The position numbers and the translations under genes are program-made. A stretch of DNA of 64,000 nt from positions 3,844,501 through 3,908,500 of the forward strand of contig NC_084483.1 in assembly GCF_030035675.1 (NCBI RefSeq), read 5' to 3'. This DNA comes from Rhineura floridana. Lineage: Eukaryota > Chordata > Lepidosauria > Squamata > Rhineuridae. A model generated the notes under the pieces. The model ran no database searches. It saw only the letters and a list, made by a program, of their open reading frames with translations, and was not told where the DNA came from. This document shows positions 10,127-22,209 of the stretch, in pieces (position 1 is the first letter of the stretch; each line of letters begins with the position of its first letter).

Positions 10127-10855
10127 TTGTTGTTATGTGCCTTCAAGTTGATTATGGCTTATGGAGACCCTATCAATCGGAGGCCTCCAATAGCATCTTT
10201 CATGAACCACCCAGTTCAGATCTTGTAAGTTCAGGTCTGTGGCTTCCTTTAGGGAAACAATCCATCTCTTGTTTGACCTTCCTCTTTTTCTACCCCTTCT
10301 GTTTTCCCCAGCATTATTGTTTTTTCTAGTGAATCATGTCTTCTCATGATGTGTCCAAAGTATGATAACCTCAGTTTCATCATTTTAGCTTCTAGTGACA
10401 GTTCTGGTTTAATTTGTTCTGACACCCAATTATTTGTCTTTTTTGCTCTCCATGGTATGCGCAAAGCGCTCCTGCAATGCCACATTTCAAAGGAGTTGAT
10501 TTTTCTCTTATCTGCATTTTTCACTGTCCAACTTTCACATCCATACATAGAGATTGGGAATACCATGGTCTGAATGATCCTGACTTTAGTGTTCAGTGAT
10601 ACATCTTTGTATTTGAGGACTTTTTCTAGTTCTCTCACAGCTGCCCTCACCAGTCCTAGCCTTCTTCTAATTTCTTGACTGTTGTCTCCATTTTGGTTAA
10701 TGACTGTGCCGAGGTATTGATAATCCTTGACAAGTTCAAAGTCCTCATTGTCAACTTTAAAGTTATATAAATCTTCTGTTGTCATTATTTTAGTCTTCTT
10801 GACGTTCAGCTGTAGTCCTGCTTTTGTGCTTTCTTCTTTAACTTTCATTATCATC
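10127..10855 (-). mobile_element. RTE/BovB LINE 3' part (copy A, reverse)
   Basis: Read on the minus strand, the frame gives KVKEESTKAGLQLNVKKTK, LVKDYQYLGTVINQNGD, VRIIQTMVFPISMYGCESWT and LSYFGHIMRRHDSLEKTIML, the C-terminal part of the RTE/BovB polyprotein, then the BovB 3' end. The copy is 5' truncated after the RT palm region. It overlaps in content, over about 215 bases, with copy B at 11351-12702, so the two cannot be simple halves of one element. Confidence 0.9.
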
Positions 10856-11350
10856 ATAGTCTGTGGGTGGGGAGGAGGTGGAGAGTGAGACAGGGTGGAG
10901 TGGAGAAAACAATTGTTATAAAAAATGGAGTGGAGGGAAAAGGGAGCCAGAGGGCAAGAACATGGATAAAGGAGGAGAAGGAGGCAGCAGCAGAATGGAG
11001 ATAAAGAACCGTGGAAGTGAAAGATGATGATGATGATGTGTGTGTGAATACTGTGTTTGCACTTGGCACACAAAGTGGCCTCCACCACCCTCTCTGGCTA
11101 CTGTGCTGCATTTGCAGTATTTTAACTTTTTTGCATCTCGGGGGAAAATGTTTGCTTGGGTGAGTGTCTCTTAGTTGGTGGCAGGGCAGGGTCTGGGAGG
11201 TGGTTAAGTGAGAGAGATTATACTGGCTGGCTGAGTGGGGTGTGTGTTGCACTTGGTTTGACGTGCAAAGATCTGAGTAGTGGCCTCTGCCTCCCTCCCC
11301 ACCACCCTTACCAGTGGAGAGACTACCATTGCTATCTTACAGATAAAAAG
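10856..11350. other. Anonymous spacer between two BovB pieces
   Basis: Purine-rich DNA containing an (ATG)n/(TG)n run near 11020-11045. A block around 10950-11010 (AGGAGAAGGAGGCAGCAGCA, then AGAATGGAGATAAAGA) resembles 8740-8785, so this is probably an unnamed interspersed repeat. The two halves share a degenerate TGTTTGCACTTGG / TGTTGCACTTGG block (about 11055 and 11248). No gene seen. Confidence 0.5.
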
Positions 11351-12702
11351 AGTTCGCTCATAGCTACCCTCCCCAGTCCTAGCCTTCCTCCGATTTCTTG
11401 ACTGCTATCTCCATTTTGGTTAATGACTGTGCCAAAGTATTGATAATCCTTGACAAGCTCGGTGTTCTCATTGTCAACTTTAAAGTTATTACATAACTCT
11501 TCTGTTGTCATTACTTTAGTCTTTTTGACGTTCAGCTGTAGTCCTGCTTTTGTGCTTTCCTCTTTAACTTTCATCAGCATTCTTTTCAAATGATTACTGG
11601 TTTCTGCTAGAAGTATTGTATCATCTGCGTAACTGAAATTGTTGATATTTCTCCCTTCAATTTTCACACCTCCTTCATCTTGGTCTGATCTCATTTTCCG
11701 TATAAGTTCTGCATATTGATTAAACAAATAGGGTGATAATATACATTCCGATGGGGAACCAGTTGATTTCTCTGTATTCTGGTCTTGCAGTAGCCTCTTT
11801 TCCAGAGTATAGGTTGCACTTTAGAACAATTAGATGCTGTGGCACCCCCATTTCTTTTAAAGCGTTCCATAGTTTTTGTGATCTTCACAATCAAAGGCTT
11901 CTTATAATCTATCAAACACAGCAATTTCTTTCCGAAATTCCTTGGTCTATTCCATTATCCATTGCATTTTTGCAATACGATCTCTGGTGCCTCTTCCCTT
12001 TCTAAATCCAAGTTGGACATTTGGCATTTCTCGCCCCATATATGGTAAGAGCCTTTGTTGTAGAATCTTGAGCATCACTTTACTTGCCTGGGATATTAAG
12101 GCAATAGTTCAGTAATTATTGCATTCCTTGGGATCCCCTTTCTTTGGAATTGGGATGTACATTGAACGCTTCCAGTCTGTGGGCCATTGTTTTATTTTCC
12201 ATATTTGCTGACAAATATTTGTCAAAATTTGGACAGATTCCATCTGAGTAACTTGTAGCAGGTCTATTGGTATGCCATCTATTCCTGGTGATTTGTTTCT
12301 TCCAAAGTATTTTAAGAGCAGCTTTCACCTTATATTCCAGAATTTCTGATTCTTCATCATACAGTTCCTCCATGAATGAATCTGTCATCTTTTCATCTCT
12401 TTTATAGAGTTCTTCAGTGTATTGCTTCCATCTTCCTTTTATCTTGGTGAGTCAGTGTGTTCCACTGTTGACTATTCAACATCCCTACTCTTGGTTTGAA
12501 TTTCCCTTTAATTTCTCTAATCTTTTGGAACAGGGCTCTTGTTTTATCTTTTTTGTTGTCCTCTTCTATTTCTGCACAATAACTATTGTAATAGTTTTCT
12601 TTGTGCCTACGTACTAGTTGCTATATTATTGCATTTAGGGTTGTAATCGTGTTTTTATCTCCTTTTGATTTTGCTTTCCTTCTCTCTTTAACCATTTTAA
12701 GA
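11351..12702 (-). mobile_element. RTE/BovB LINE internal part (copy B, reverse, no 3' end)
   Basis: On the minus strand the order is: LLAETSNHLKRMLMKVKEES and NINNFSYADDTI (RT motif C, YADD, near 11625), upstream RT blocks, SPGIDGIPIDLLQ-like sequence near 12270, and the linker region to about 12700. Several frame breaks occur. The copy ends inside the region encoding RLGLGRVAMSEL and lacks the 3' end that target-primed reverse transcription starts from, so a deletion or rearrangement removed it. Confidence 0.85.
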
Positions 12703-12784
12703 GTTCAAGACAGGTCTTTAATTATTAATCCTTCTTTGGTTTTTAACCATTTTAAGAGTTCAAGAAGGATGAGAGTTTCTAAAA

Positions 12785-14745
12785 AAGGAAATTCTAAAGG
12801 CACAATTGAAATAATTCCAACAAGGAAAAAATGCCAGTATGACTTCACTAAAAGCTTAGAGATTACCTGAAAACAAAAAAAGGACACACATAGGAAGTGG
12901 AAGGAAGGCCAAAGTCAGAATACAGACAGGTAGCATCGAATGGTAGGCATAGTGTCAGGAAGGCTAAAGCTGAGAATGAGCTGAGGTTGGCAAGGGATGC
13001 TAAAAGCAACAATTAAGATTTCTTCAGGTACTTGCATAGTAAGAGACAAAGAAAAGAAATGGTAGTACAGCTACTCAATGAGGGATGGCAAAATGATAAC
13101 AGATGACAAAAGACAGAAGTGTGGAGTTCCTACTTTAGCTCAGTCTTCTCTCAAAAGAGGGTCTAGGACCCTTATGGCAGACATGAAGTTGAAGGGGCAG
13201 GATTGCAGCTTGAGGCTGCTAGACAATAGGTCAAGGTATACCTAATTACTTTGAACGAGTTCAAATCTCCAGGGCCCGATGAACTGCATCCTAGAGTATT
13301 GAAGGAACTGGCTGAAGAACTCTCAGAACTGCTATTATCTTTACGAAATTGTGCCAGATGACTGGTGGAGGGCTAGCATCCCTATCTTCAAAATGGGCAA
13401 AAAGGAAGAACCTGGGAACAACAGACCAGTCAATTTTGTAGCAATCCCTGGGAAAACTCTGGAGCAGGTTATAAAGCAGTCAATTTGTAAGTGCCTTGAA
13501 AACAATGCAGTGATTACTAGAAGCCAACATGGATTTGTAAAGAACAAATCCTGGCAGACTAATCTTATCTCATTCTTTGATCAGGTAATCTCCCTAGTAG
13601 AGTGTGGGGATGCTGTGGACATAATATATCTCAACTTCAGCAAAGCGTTTGATGAAGTGCTCAGTGATATTCTAATTGGCGAGCTAGCTAAATGTGGGCT
13701 GGATGGAACAACTATCAGTTGGCTACAGAATCATACTCAAAGAGCTTATTACTGGTTTCTTCTTAAACTGGGGAGAGGTAACGATTGGGGTACCACAGGG
13801 CTTGATCCTGGGTCCAGCGCTCTTCCAATATTTTTATTAATGACTTGGATGAGGAGGTGCAGGGAATTGGGAAGGATAGCTAACACCCTGGAGGACAGAA
13901 ACTAAATTCAAAGGGATCTTGATACACTGGAACATTGGGTGGAAAACAACAGAATGAAATTTATCTGGGGTAAGTGCAAAGTTCTATGCCTAGGAAAAAG
14001 AAATGAAGTGTACAGTTATAAGATAGGGGATACTTGACTAAGCAATACTACATGTGAGAAGGATCTTGGAATTGTTGTTGATCGTAAGCTGAATATGAGC
14101 CAACAGCGTGATGTGGCAGCAAAAAAGGCAAATGCCATTTTAGGCTGCATTAACAGAAATATAGTTTCCAAACTGTGTGAAGTACTTATTCCCCTCTATT
14201 CAGTACTGGTTAGGCCTCATTTTGAGTACTGCATGCAGTTCTGGAGACCACAGTTTTAAGAAAAATGCAGACAAACTGAAACAGGTTCAGAGGAGGGCAA
14301 CAATGATGATCAGGGGAGTGGAAACAAAGCCCTGTGAGGAGAGATTGAAAAAATTGGACATGTTTAGCCTTGAGAAGAGAAGACTGAGGAGAGATATGAT
14401 TGGACTCTTCAAATACTTGAAAGGTTGCCACACAGAGGGCCAGGATCTCTTTTCAATCATTCCAGAGTGCAGGACACGGAATAACGGGCTCAAGTTGCAG
14501 GAAGCCAGATTTCGACTGGACATCAGGAAAAACTTCCTAACTGTTAGAGCGGTACGATAGTGGAACCAATTAGCTAGGTAAATGGTGGGCTCTCCAACAC
14601 TGGAGGCCTTCAAGAGGCAGCTGCAAAGCCACCTGTCAGGTATACTTTAAGTTGGATTTCTGCATTGCGCAGGGAGTTGGACTTGATGGCCTTATAGGCC
14701 CCTTCCAACTCTATTATTCTATTATTCTGTGATTCTATGTAATGT
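12785..14745 (+). mobile_element. CR1 LINE, 5'-truncated, RT region to 3' tail
   Basis: The sequence encodes, across several frames, the CR1 ORF2 order: SPGPDELHPRVLKEL (13270), VIKQSICKCLENNAVITRSQ, IYLNFSKAFDEV (RT motif A, 13630), a degenerate motif C region near 13840, and the C-terminal block ATMMIRGVETKPCEERLKKL to LDIRKNFLTVRAVR (14177-14560). The 3' UTR has the CR1 hallmark TTGGACTTGATGGCCTTATA and ends with ATTCTATTATTCTGTGATTC repeats. Many frame breaks; an old, dead copy. It starts about 80 bases from BovB copy B, which points the other way. Confidence 0.92.
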
Positions 14746-14814
14746 AAGGAGTAAGCTGATAATTCCAGCTCCATAACATCTGAGTAAGGAGAGACTCTGC
14801 ATGGTCTGGAATGT

Positions 14815-16225
14815 TGTCTGAATGCAGTTTTGGAATGGATGAGGGCTAATAAATTGAGCTTGAATCCTGGGAAGACAGAGGCACTGTGGGTGGGTGGTTT
14901 CTGTGCCTGGGAGATTTATTTTTTCATTTATTGCATTTGTAGACCGCCCCATAGCCGAAGCTCTCTGGGCAGTTTACAACAATTAAAAACATTAAAAACA
15001 AATATACAAATTTAAAAACACATTTTTAAAAAGCAATTTAAGAACACATGCTAAAATGCCTGGGAGAAGAGGAAAGTCTTGATTGTTTTCTTGTTCTGGG
15101 TGGGATTACTGTCCCTTTGAAATAATATAGTTTGGGAGTGCTCCTGGATCCATATTTGTCACTTGGGGGCTCAGGTAAATTCAGTGGCTAGGAGTGCTTT
15201 TTAGCAGCTATTGGTGCACCGACTATGGCCATTCTTGGACAGGGATAGCCTGGCTGCAGTGATTCATTTCATTGGTAACCTCAAGGCTTGATTAATGTAG
15301 TGCACTCTATGTGGGGCTATCCTTGTGCCTGGTCCTGAAGCTCCTGCTGGTGCAAAATGTTGGGGCTAGACTATTGATGGGGACAGACAACCACCAGCAC
15401 GTAATTCTGGTGATTAGAAGCTTGCATTGGCTGCTTATATGTTACTGGGCCAGATTCAAGGTCCTTGTATTGATTTACAAGGCTCTTAGCAACTAGTGTC
15501 CAGGACCTCATATCCGGGCCTCATCCTGGAGATCTTTGGGTGAGTGTCTGTCAGTGGTCCCTCATGGCTGAGATGCACAGCTTGTAGTGACTAGAAGCCG
15601 TGGGCCAAAACCTGTGGAACTCTCTCCCAACTGAGGGTAGAGACACACTTACTATTTTGCTGGTCCCAATGTGTCTCTACCTCTCTTTTCTTAAAATGGG
15701 GGCACATGATGCTGGTCAAACTCCCCCCCTTTTTACTCCTAATACCTTGTCTGATCAGCTCCAATGCGGGTTTTTTGTTTGTTTGTTTACAAAAATTCAG
15801 CTTCAGGGAAGTTTAGCAATTGATTGGTAGATTGACCTCTTTGTCGTACAGGTGTGGCCAATGGAAACACTGCTGCAGGCTCAGACAGAGACACTTTGCT
15901 GTGGATGGTCCTGAAAGGTCTGAAGGCAGCAGTGGGGAAGGGAGGTGTGGCCAGCAGAGGGCAGTGTTGCTTCAAAACGCAGCCCGAAAAACCACTCTGG
16001 CTGCTTTTCCAGGGACTAGTGTGCCCACAACCTGAGATTCGACAGGCACCCTCCTTGTTGAACTTAAAGTGTATGACTAAAACCTTCTTGTTCCAGAAGG
16101 CATTTTAAGGTAATGCTTGGTTTTATGATGATTTTATTGTTTTATGTATGGTTTGTTTTTTTGTACACTGCTTAGAAATGCAAACGATTATAACCTTGTC
16201 AAATTGCTTTGAGACCTTTTATTGT
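14815..16225 (+). mobile_element. L2 LINE, degenerate, interrupted by a reverse L2 3' end
   Basis: L2 landmarks run in order: EWMRANKLSLNPGKTEALWV (14833), LGVLLDPYLSLG near 15135, a GLPLCLVLKLLLVQ-like block at 15311, LHWLLICYWARFKVLVLIYK at about 15420-15480, and LWNSLP at 15608. The 3' end is diffuse near 16225. Segment 14917-15095 is a different L2 3' terminus in reverse (ACCGCCCCATAGCCGAAGCT), so one L2 landed in another. The part from about 15640 to 16055 does not match the L2 path and may be a further insertion. Confidence 0.75.
14917..15095 (-). mobile_element. L2 LINE 3' terminus nested in another L2
   Basis: The minus strand reads AACTGCCCAGAGAGCTTCGG then CTATGGGGCGGTCTACAAAT and an AATAAATG tail, the second common L2 end in this genome (also at 52385-52485). 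It interrupts the frame of the surrounding plus-strand L2. Confidence 0.75.
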
Positions 16226-17031
16226 GTAAAGTGTAGTTTTATTGTGTAAACAGCAATAATATTAGTAACCATGGCTAAAGGCATAATAGAAAATAAGGAG
16301 TAATAGTCCTGTTTGTAGCTTTTACTGGTGTGATTGAACTTGGTGGTTGTTCTGGTGATGATTTCCGCAGTTACGTTTAAGCCAGCCACTGTGACTTCTG
16401 GCCAAAGCTTGCACCAGCTGCTGTTATAAACACACTTGCTTAGGAGTAAGCTCTGTTAAAGACTGTAGGACTTAAACCTCTGAGTAAACTTGCATAGGGT
16501 TGTCAGTAGCTTTATAAAGTGGTAGTTGCAATTTTCTATTTATGTAGAAGAAGATGCAGACTGACCTGTATGGTAAACTTCATGTAAGTAAGGAATACAA
16601 GACATGTACAATAGTTAAAACTATAACAAATCTATAGGATGTCTGAATTCATTATTCCAAACTAGAAGTTTTTTTCTGTTAAAGTAGGAAGTGGGATACA
16701 AAACTAATGTGCCAGGTTAGATAACTAGATTTTTAGCCCTGTTCAAGTAATTTTTAACTCATATTGCAGGAAATACTTGAAATTCCACTGTCACAATGTC
16801 CAACTTAGAATATTTAAGTAGTATTAAGTTTCACATGCCTGAAGCAAAATACACAGGCAGATAAGCACTTATATTGTACAAGAACACAGCGTATAAACCC
16901 AATTTCATTTTACCACATCTCATATGAGGCCTAATTTTAATTTTGTCACCAAAAACTTAGCATACTGTTATGTGTATTACATTTCATTGAATACTGAATA
17001 TTGTGTTTCATTGGGCCATGACTGTCAGATT

Positions 17032-17185
17032 GTGTACACACCATAAATTTAAAGCACATGATTTCCCTTAAGAATCCTGGGAACTATAGTTTGTTAAAGG
17101 TGCTGGGAATTGTAGCTCAGTGAGGGTTAAACTACAATTCCCTGGATTCTTTGGGTAAAGCCATGTGCTTTAAATATATGGTGCA
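17032..17185. mobile_element. Palindromic TIR MITE
   Basis: GTGTACACACCATAAATTTA at the left end is the inverse of TAAATATATGGTGCAC at the right, and the inner AATCCTGGGAACTATAGTTT pairs with AAACTACAATTCCCTGGATT. No coding. A further arm-like fragment, GCTTTAAATGTATGGTGTGT, lies at 17720, on the other side of the Tigger-like element, so the latter may have inserted into or next to a larger copy of this family. Confidence 0.7.
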
Positions 17186-17670
17186 CAGTAGGGCCCGACT
17201 CATACGGCAGGTTAGGTTCCAGACCCCCACAGAAAAGCGAAAACCGCTGAAAAGCGGATCAGCTGTAGTGTGAGGGTCTGGAACCTAACCCACTGATCGC
17301 GCCAGTGGAGGAGGAGATCAGCTGTAGCATGGGAGTCTGGAATCTAACCCTCTGATCGTGCCGGATTACAGCCGATCTTCTCCTCCGGCGGGATCAGCTG
17401 TAGTGTGGGGGGTCTGATCGCCCCGGAGGAGGAGATCAGCTGTAGCATACTACAGCTGATCTTCCCCTCCTCCGGCAGGATCAGCTGGAGCACGGGGGTC
17501 TGATCGCCCTGGAGGAGCTCAGCTGTAGCACGCTACAGCTGATCTTTCCCTCTTCCGGCAAGATCAGCTGGAGCATGTGGAGCCCTAGCCCCCGCTCTAG
17601 CTGATCGCCCCGCTGGCGCCATATTAGTGGAACGCCAAAAAGCGGGGTGCCAAAAAGCGGGGCCCTACTG
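17186..17670. mobile_element. TIR element with CAGTAGGGCCC ends
   Basis: Starts CAGTAGGGCCC and ends GGGGCCCTACTG followed by TA, as expected for a TA-targeting mariner/Tigger-like MITE; the left flank is CA rather than TA. The inside is a set of imperfect direct and inverted repeats built on GATCAGCTGTAGC and GGAGGAGGAGATCAGC, giving high GC and CpG. No transposase frame. Confidence 0.7.
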
Positions 17671-18180
17671 TATACAGGGCCTTAAAGTGTGCTAAAGTGC
17701 TTACAAGAGTGCTTTAAATGTATGGTGTGTATGTGACCTTAGTGGAACCTTATATTTGAGTAGACATGGATAGTATTTTGTTGTAAATAATCATAATTTT
17801 GACAAAGCCCAAATTAACTTTTAAATGTTATTGTGGTTACAATAGATGATGCACTGTACTATCTAAACAGCCTTTGGAGTTCATTTTCCATCATGGGCTG
17901 ACTGAGCAAGATCTGGGTGCTCAGTCTGACTCCCTTGATTCATTCACAAGATTTTGCTGGGAGCTGCTGCCTGGTGTTACATCAGGGAAGAACAACGACA
18001 AGGCCCAAATGCTGCCTGGTTAATCCTAGATCCATTTGGGCACCGTGTAATTTCTCCTCTGTTCCTCTATTAAATTTGAGTGCAATTTTATTTTGATTTT
18101 TTTTGTGAATTACTTTGAGCACTTATTGGGAGTATAAAGCAGGAGATTATTCCAAATCAATTTGTTTGAACAAGTCTCAT

Positions 18181-18848
18181 AAAATGGTTCATAGTGCAGA
18201 TCCTACCTGTCATGCTGGTGTAACGTCAGTTTATTGTATACAGATACACAGAAACTGGTGTATTGCATCCTAAGCACTTACGTGCATATATATAGCATTT
18301 TTTGCTTTTTTCAGATCTTGAACTTTAGTTTTTCTGTTTTCTGGCATAAGATCTGCATCCTTCAAAATAGCTTTTCAAATTTTTAGATATTTTTGTTTCT
18401 TATGCCAGTGATTTCCATATATATTACTGTTAAAAGACAATTTAATTTGAGCATCCAAAACAAATGATCTGTTCATAAATATTTAATATGCTAATTACAG
18501 GTTCATTACATCAGTGGTGAACAAAAAAGCTTTGGCTAAAGTTACATCACTATAGCATTAGTGAATATAACTTATTTAAAAGTACATTCAGTTACAATAC
18601 ACATTTTCAGATTTCAGGTTAAATTATTGCTGCATTTTTGGTTAGCTAATAAAAATAATATTTCTTTTCCAAATATTCTAGTTTTTAAAAGTTTAGTATG
18701 ACATGTACTATTGATACAACAAACTTCTAAGAGGATTAATGAAATGGAGCAATTCCAGAATTCTTTTTCTATGTATAATTGTCAGGAGTATGTTTTACTC
18801 TGGTCACTGAGCCTATTGGTTGCATAAAGACTGTAGGATCAGACTACT
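18181..18848. other. Anonymous AT-rich stretch
   Basis: No frame, repeat family or splice-like exon that I can support. Confidence 0.5.
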
Positions 18849-18849
18849 A

Positions 18850-19191
18850 CAGGCATACCCCGCTTAACGTCGCTTCACTTAACGTCGCCTCGCTATAACG
18901 TACATGCTCCATATGCCTGTATTTCTCCAGAAACGCAGCACAGCAGCAGAGGCTTTAGAGCGCGGGGGTGGAAACAGACGTGATTGCGCACCGCATATCA
19001 GCAGGGAGGCGCAATCGCGATCAGCTGAGAGGCGCGGCAGCGCAGCAGCAGAGGCTTTAGCGCGGGGCTTTGAGGCTCCGCATGAAGGAGTGGTAAAAAA
19101 AGTTTTAAAAGGTAGTGCTTCACTTTAAGGACATTTTCGGTTTATGTACTCGCTCTGGTCCCATTGAGTACGTTAATGCGAGGTATTACTG
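18850..19191. mobile_element. Tigger-like MITE
   Basis: The left end CAGGCATACCCCGCTTAACG and the inverse of the right end (CAGTAATACCTCGCATTAAC) are closely similar and are each flanked by TA. The CAGGCATACC terminus is the known pogo/Tigger type of the Tc1/mariner superfamily. The inside is GC-rich and holds a GCGCAATCGCGATCAGCTGA block shared with the element at 23906-24562. No transposase. Confidence 0.85.
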
Positions 19192-19617
19192 TACTTTGAA
19201 TACAATTTTTTTCTTTTTTACACTGTTCCTTATATTATGCGATTAAGAGTCCAACTCATAAAGAAATATAACTAGAAAGAAATCCCAATAAGGTCCTGTC
19301 CATGAGTACTTGCCCCTCAGCTGAGTAGAGTGGAATTTGTTATTGTTGTGCTCCTAGGTATATATGTGTAGAATTGCTGTCTAATCTGCCAAAATCAATC
19401 TATTGAGAATTGGAAGGCAATAGGTTTGTGCAGGTCCACAGATCTGAGGGACTGACTGAGTTCAGGATTGTAGCAGAGATTAAGTATAAATTCCTGTTTT
19501 TGTTAGCACTAATATCTGATGATAGGAACCTAAAACTATAGCTATGAAATAATATAATAAAGGTTGATATATTTTACATAAAGACCATCCCACAGCTATG
19601 AAATTTGTCTTCTCTTA

Positions 19618-19735
19618 GAAACATAGAATAGTGGAAGGGGTCTATAAGGCCATTGAGTCCAACTCTCAGCTCAGTGCAGGAATCCCATTGAATCCATGCA
19701 GGAATGGAATCTCTTGAAGATTACATGATCTAGGG
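19618..19735 (-). mobile_element. CR1 LINE 3' end (reverse)
   Basis: Reads in reverse as the last about 115 bases of CR1: the block matching TTGGACTCAATGGCCTTATA and GACCCCTTCCACTATTCTAT. Very short truncated copy. Confidence 0.75.
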
Positions 19736-19759
19736 TTATCGCTAGATATTTTTGGCAAT

Positions 19760-21060
19760 AGCATTTGATGACTGGGACTATACTGATGGGTTGTAGGATG
19801 TTTTATAATTTTTAATACATTGTTAATCACCCTGATTAGGTAGTATCTGAAGTCAGTTCCCCAAATCAGGGATCAGCCATCCAAGACAAGGGTTTAGCAG
19901 CTGGAACTATAGTACAGTGCAAAGGCAACCCCAGGACTGAGATAAGTTTAGTCAGGGTCAGGCACACTGGGTGGAGTTAGTCAAACAGACACCAAGATAA
20001 GAAGAACTGGAAGCAGAGGTGCCCAAGAAGAGACTTTAGGAGCTCTTATAACAGCAAAAGTTAGGCAGAGACTGGCTAGTACAGCTTGCCCACTACTTCT
20101 TGATCATAATCTGAGATGCACATAGTGCCTTATCCTGTTGAGTAGACTTCTAGTACACAAATTTCCTTGTAGCCAGGCAGGCACTCCACCAATATTATAT
20201 CTTCCCCCAGCGCCTTGCTTCACCTTACGTTTAGAGGCCAGCAGGTGAAGGGGGATAGTCTGGTTCTGCAGTATACTCCACTCACTTAGAGTATGCTCCC
20301 AGTTTTTCCTCTGAAATGATATGACTCCAGGTGACTGACAGGTGCATGACCCATGTCCACCTGCCAAAAATGCCCCATGGAAAGAGAGCTAGTTTCCCAC
20401 CTTTTGAATAGTAGATCACATCAGGTACCAGATGAGGTAAGACATCTGAACTGGGCTGCTTAACAGGCTTTTCAAGCTTTCTGTGGGATCACAAACCTCT
20501 TCCTTTGATGATATACCCCAGGGCCTAGGGTAAACTGACCCCCAACAGGTGGGTTAGAAACTGAAATATATCAATATTTTAATGATCATTCAGGCTTGTT
20601 AGCAAGACTTTCTGTAGACACGTGCTTCACATTCACACATTCTAAGTGTCTTCTGAATTAGGATCTTTAGATATTGGCAATAGTACATCTTGGCAGATTT
20701 ACCCAGTAACTTACACTTACACAGGTCTTTAACATGGGGGTATTTATTGAGGATACACACATAGAATCAAAAAATTTACATTTAACATTTCAATGGGGAA
20801 TAGCTCAGTGCCAATACATATCTATTGACATCAGTGGGGATGGTTCAGTAGCAATATCTGTGAGGGAATTAACTAAATAAACCTAATCATAACTAATCCC
20901 ACATACATACTCAGCGTACACACACATACACACGAAGGAGGAAGCACACAAGGCTGAGAGGAGGTGAGGGGGCTGAGTTCAGCACAACTAAGGAAGGCAC
21001 ACCAGCTTGCCCTTTCTCTTTGCAGACTAGGCCTTAGTCTTGCGCAGCTGGGCAGGGAGG
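19760..21060. other. Anonymous stretch without a gene
   Basis: No coding exon, RNA gene or recognised repeat except a short CA-rich run near 20905-20935. A minus-strand frame at 20104-20367 has no domain features and looks like chance. Confidence 0.4.
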
Positions 21061-21065
21061 ACCAG

Positions 21066-21530
21066 AGATTGGCAACGGGACTGGTGGGGGAGGCAATGGG
21101 ATGAGTGTGGGGCAGTGGGACTAGTGGGGAAGGCAACGGGACTAGCGGGGGAGGCAATGGGATGAGTGGGGGCAGTGGGATGAGTTGAGGAGGCAACAGG
21201 ACTAGCGGGGGAGGCAACAGGATGAGTGGGGGCAGTAGGACTAGCAGGGGATGCAACGGGACGAGTGGAGGAGGCAATGGGATGAGTGGGGGGGCAGTGG
21301 GACAAGCGGAGAAGGCAACAGAACTAGCAGGGGAGGCAACGGAATGAGTGGGGGGGCAGTGGGACAAGCGGAGGAGGTAACGGGACTAGTGAGGGAGGTA
21401 ACAGGACGAGTGGGAGGGTAGTGGGATGAGCAGCGGAGGCAACGGGACTAGTGGGGGGCAGTGGGACGAGCGGAGGAGGCAGCAGGACTAGCAGGGGAGG
21501 CAACGGGATGAGGGGGCAGTGGGACAAGGA
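21066..21530. repeat. Minisatellite, about 21-bp degenerate unit
   Basis: About 20 imperfect head-to-tail units built from AGGCAACGGGACTAGCGGGG and a variant GGGCAGTGGGATGAGTGGGG. The purine/GC strand asymmetry makes proline-, leucine- and valine-rich frames on the minus strand (164 and 92 codons) that are by-products of the repeat, not genes. Units differ by transitions at the same few positions (ACTAGC/ACTAGT, GATGAG/GACGAG), as in an evolving VNTR. Confidence 0.9.
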
Positions 21531-21584
21531 GTCAACTCCTGGCCTCTGTCTGGCAGGAAGGAAGTGGCCAGTCACTCCTCCTCG

Positions 21585-21720
21585 GGGGTGATCTCGCTGG
21601 AGCAGGGGAAGATTTTCTCCTCCTTGGGGGTGATCTCACTGGAGCAGGGGAAGATTTTTTCCTTCTCCAGGGGCGATCTCGCCTGAGCAGAGGAAGATCA
21701 GCTGTAGCACGCTACAGAGT
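21585..21720. repeat. Short tandem of GATCTCGCTGGAGCAGGGGA units
   Basis: Three diverged units of about 48 bases each carry GGGGGTGATCTCGCTGGAGC and GGGGAAGATTTT, ending in GATCAGCTGTAGCACGCTAC. The end matches the repeats inside the TIR element at 17186-17670, so this is probably a partial relative of it fused to the minisatellite. Confidence 0.6.
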
Positions 21721-22209
21721 GCCTCCTGGATATATCCCTGCCAAGAGATATATCCCCTTACAGTGCAACCTATGCATCATGATCAGGGGCTCCCAAACTG
21801 TGGTCTGTATTTCCACCAACTGGCTCGCAAAATTCCTAAAAATTTAACAATCGGCTCTTGCGAGCTGGCACGAGCCAACTCCAGCACACCACTGCCTTTA
21901 GGAAATGTGATCAGAGGAATATTATTTTTACTATAGAACAAGTAATCTTGGGACAGGTTTAGGGGTTTCCCTTCAGACCTCATATTGAAAGATATTTTAG
22001 CTGACAGCATGAAGGCTGGCTGCTTGATTGGTAAAGTGAAGTATTAAAAGAGTTAGAAGTCTGTACACTGAGTTATATTTTCTTGCTGACAGTAATTGAG
22101 ATATGTTAGTAATAGCTCAGATGTGTAGAATGCCTGAGGATATGAACTTGTTTTACTTTTTTCCACCCGCATTGCATTTGGTCTCTTATGAATGCCTGCA
22201 GGAATCTCA

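Noticed and set aside
20873-21575. Proline-rich minus-strand frames of 164, 92 and 83 codons
   Set aside because: They are translations of the 21-bp minisatellite in different frames, with no conserved domain.
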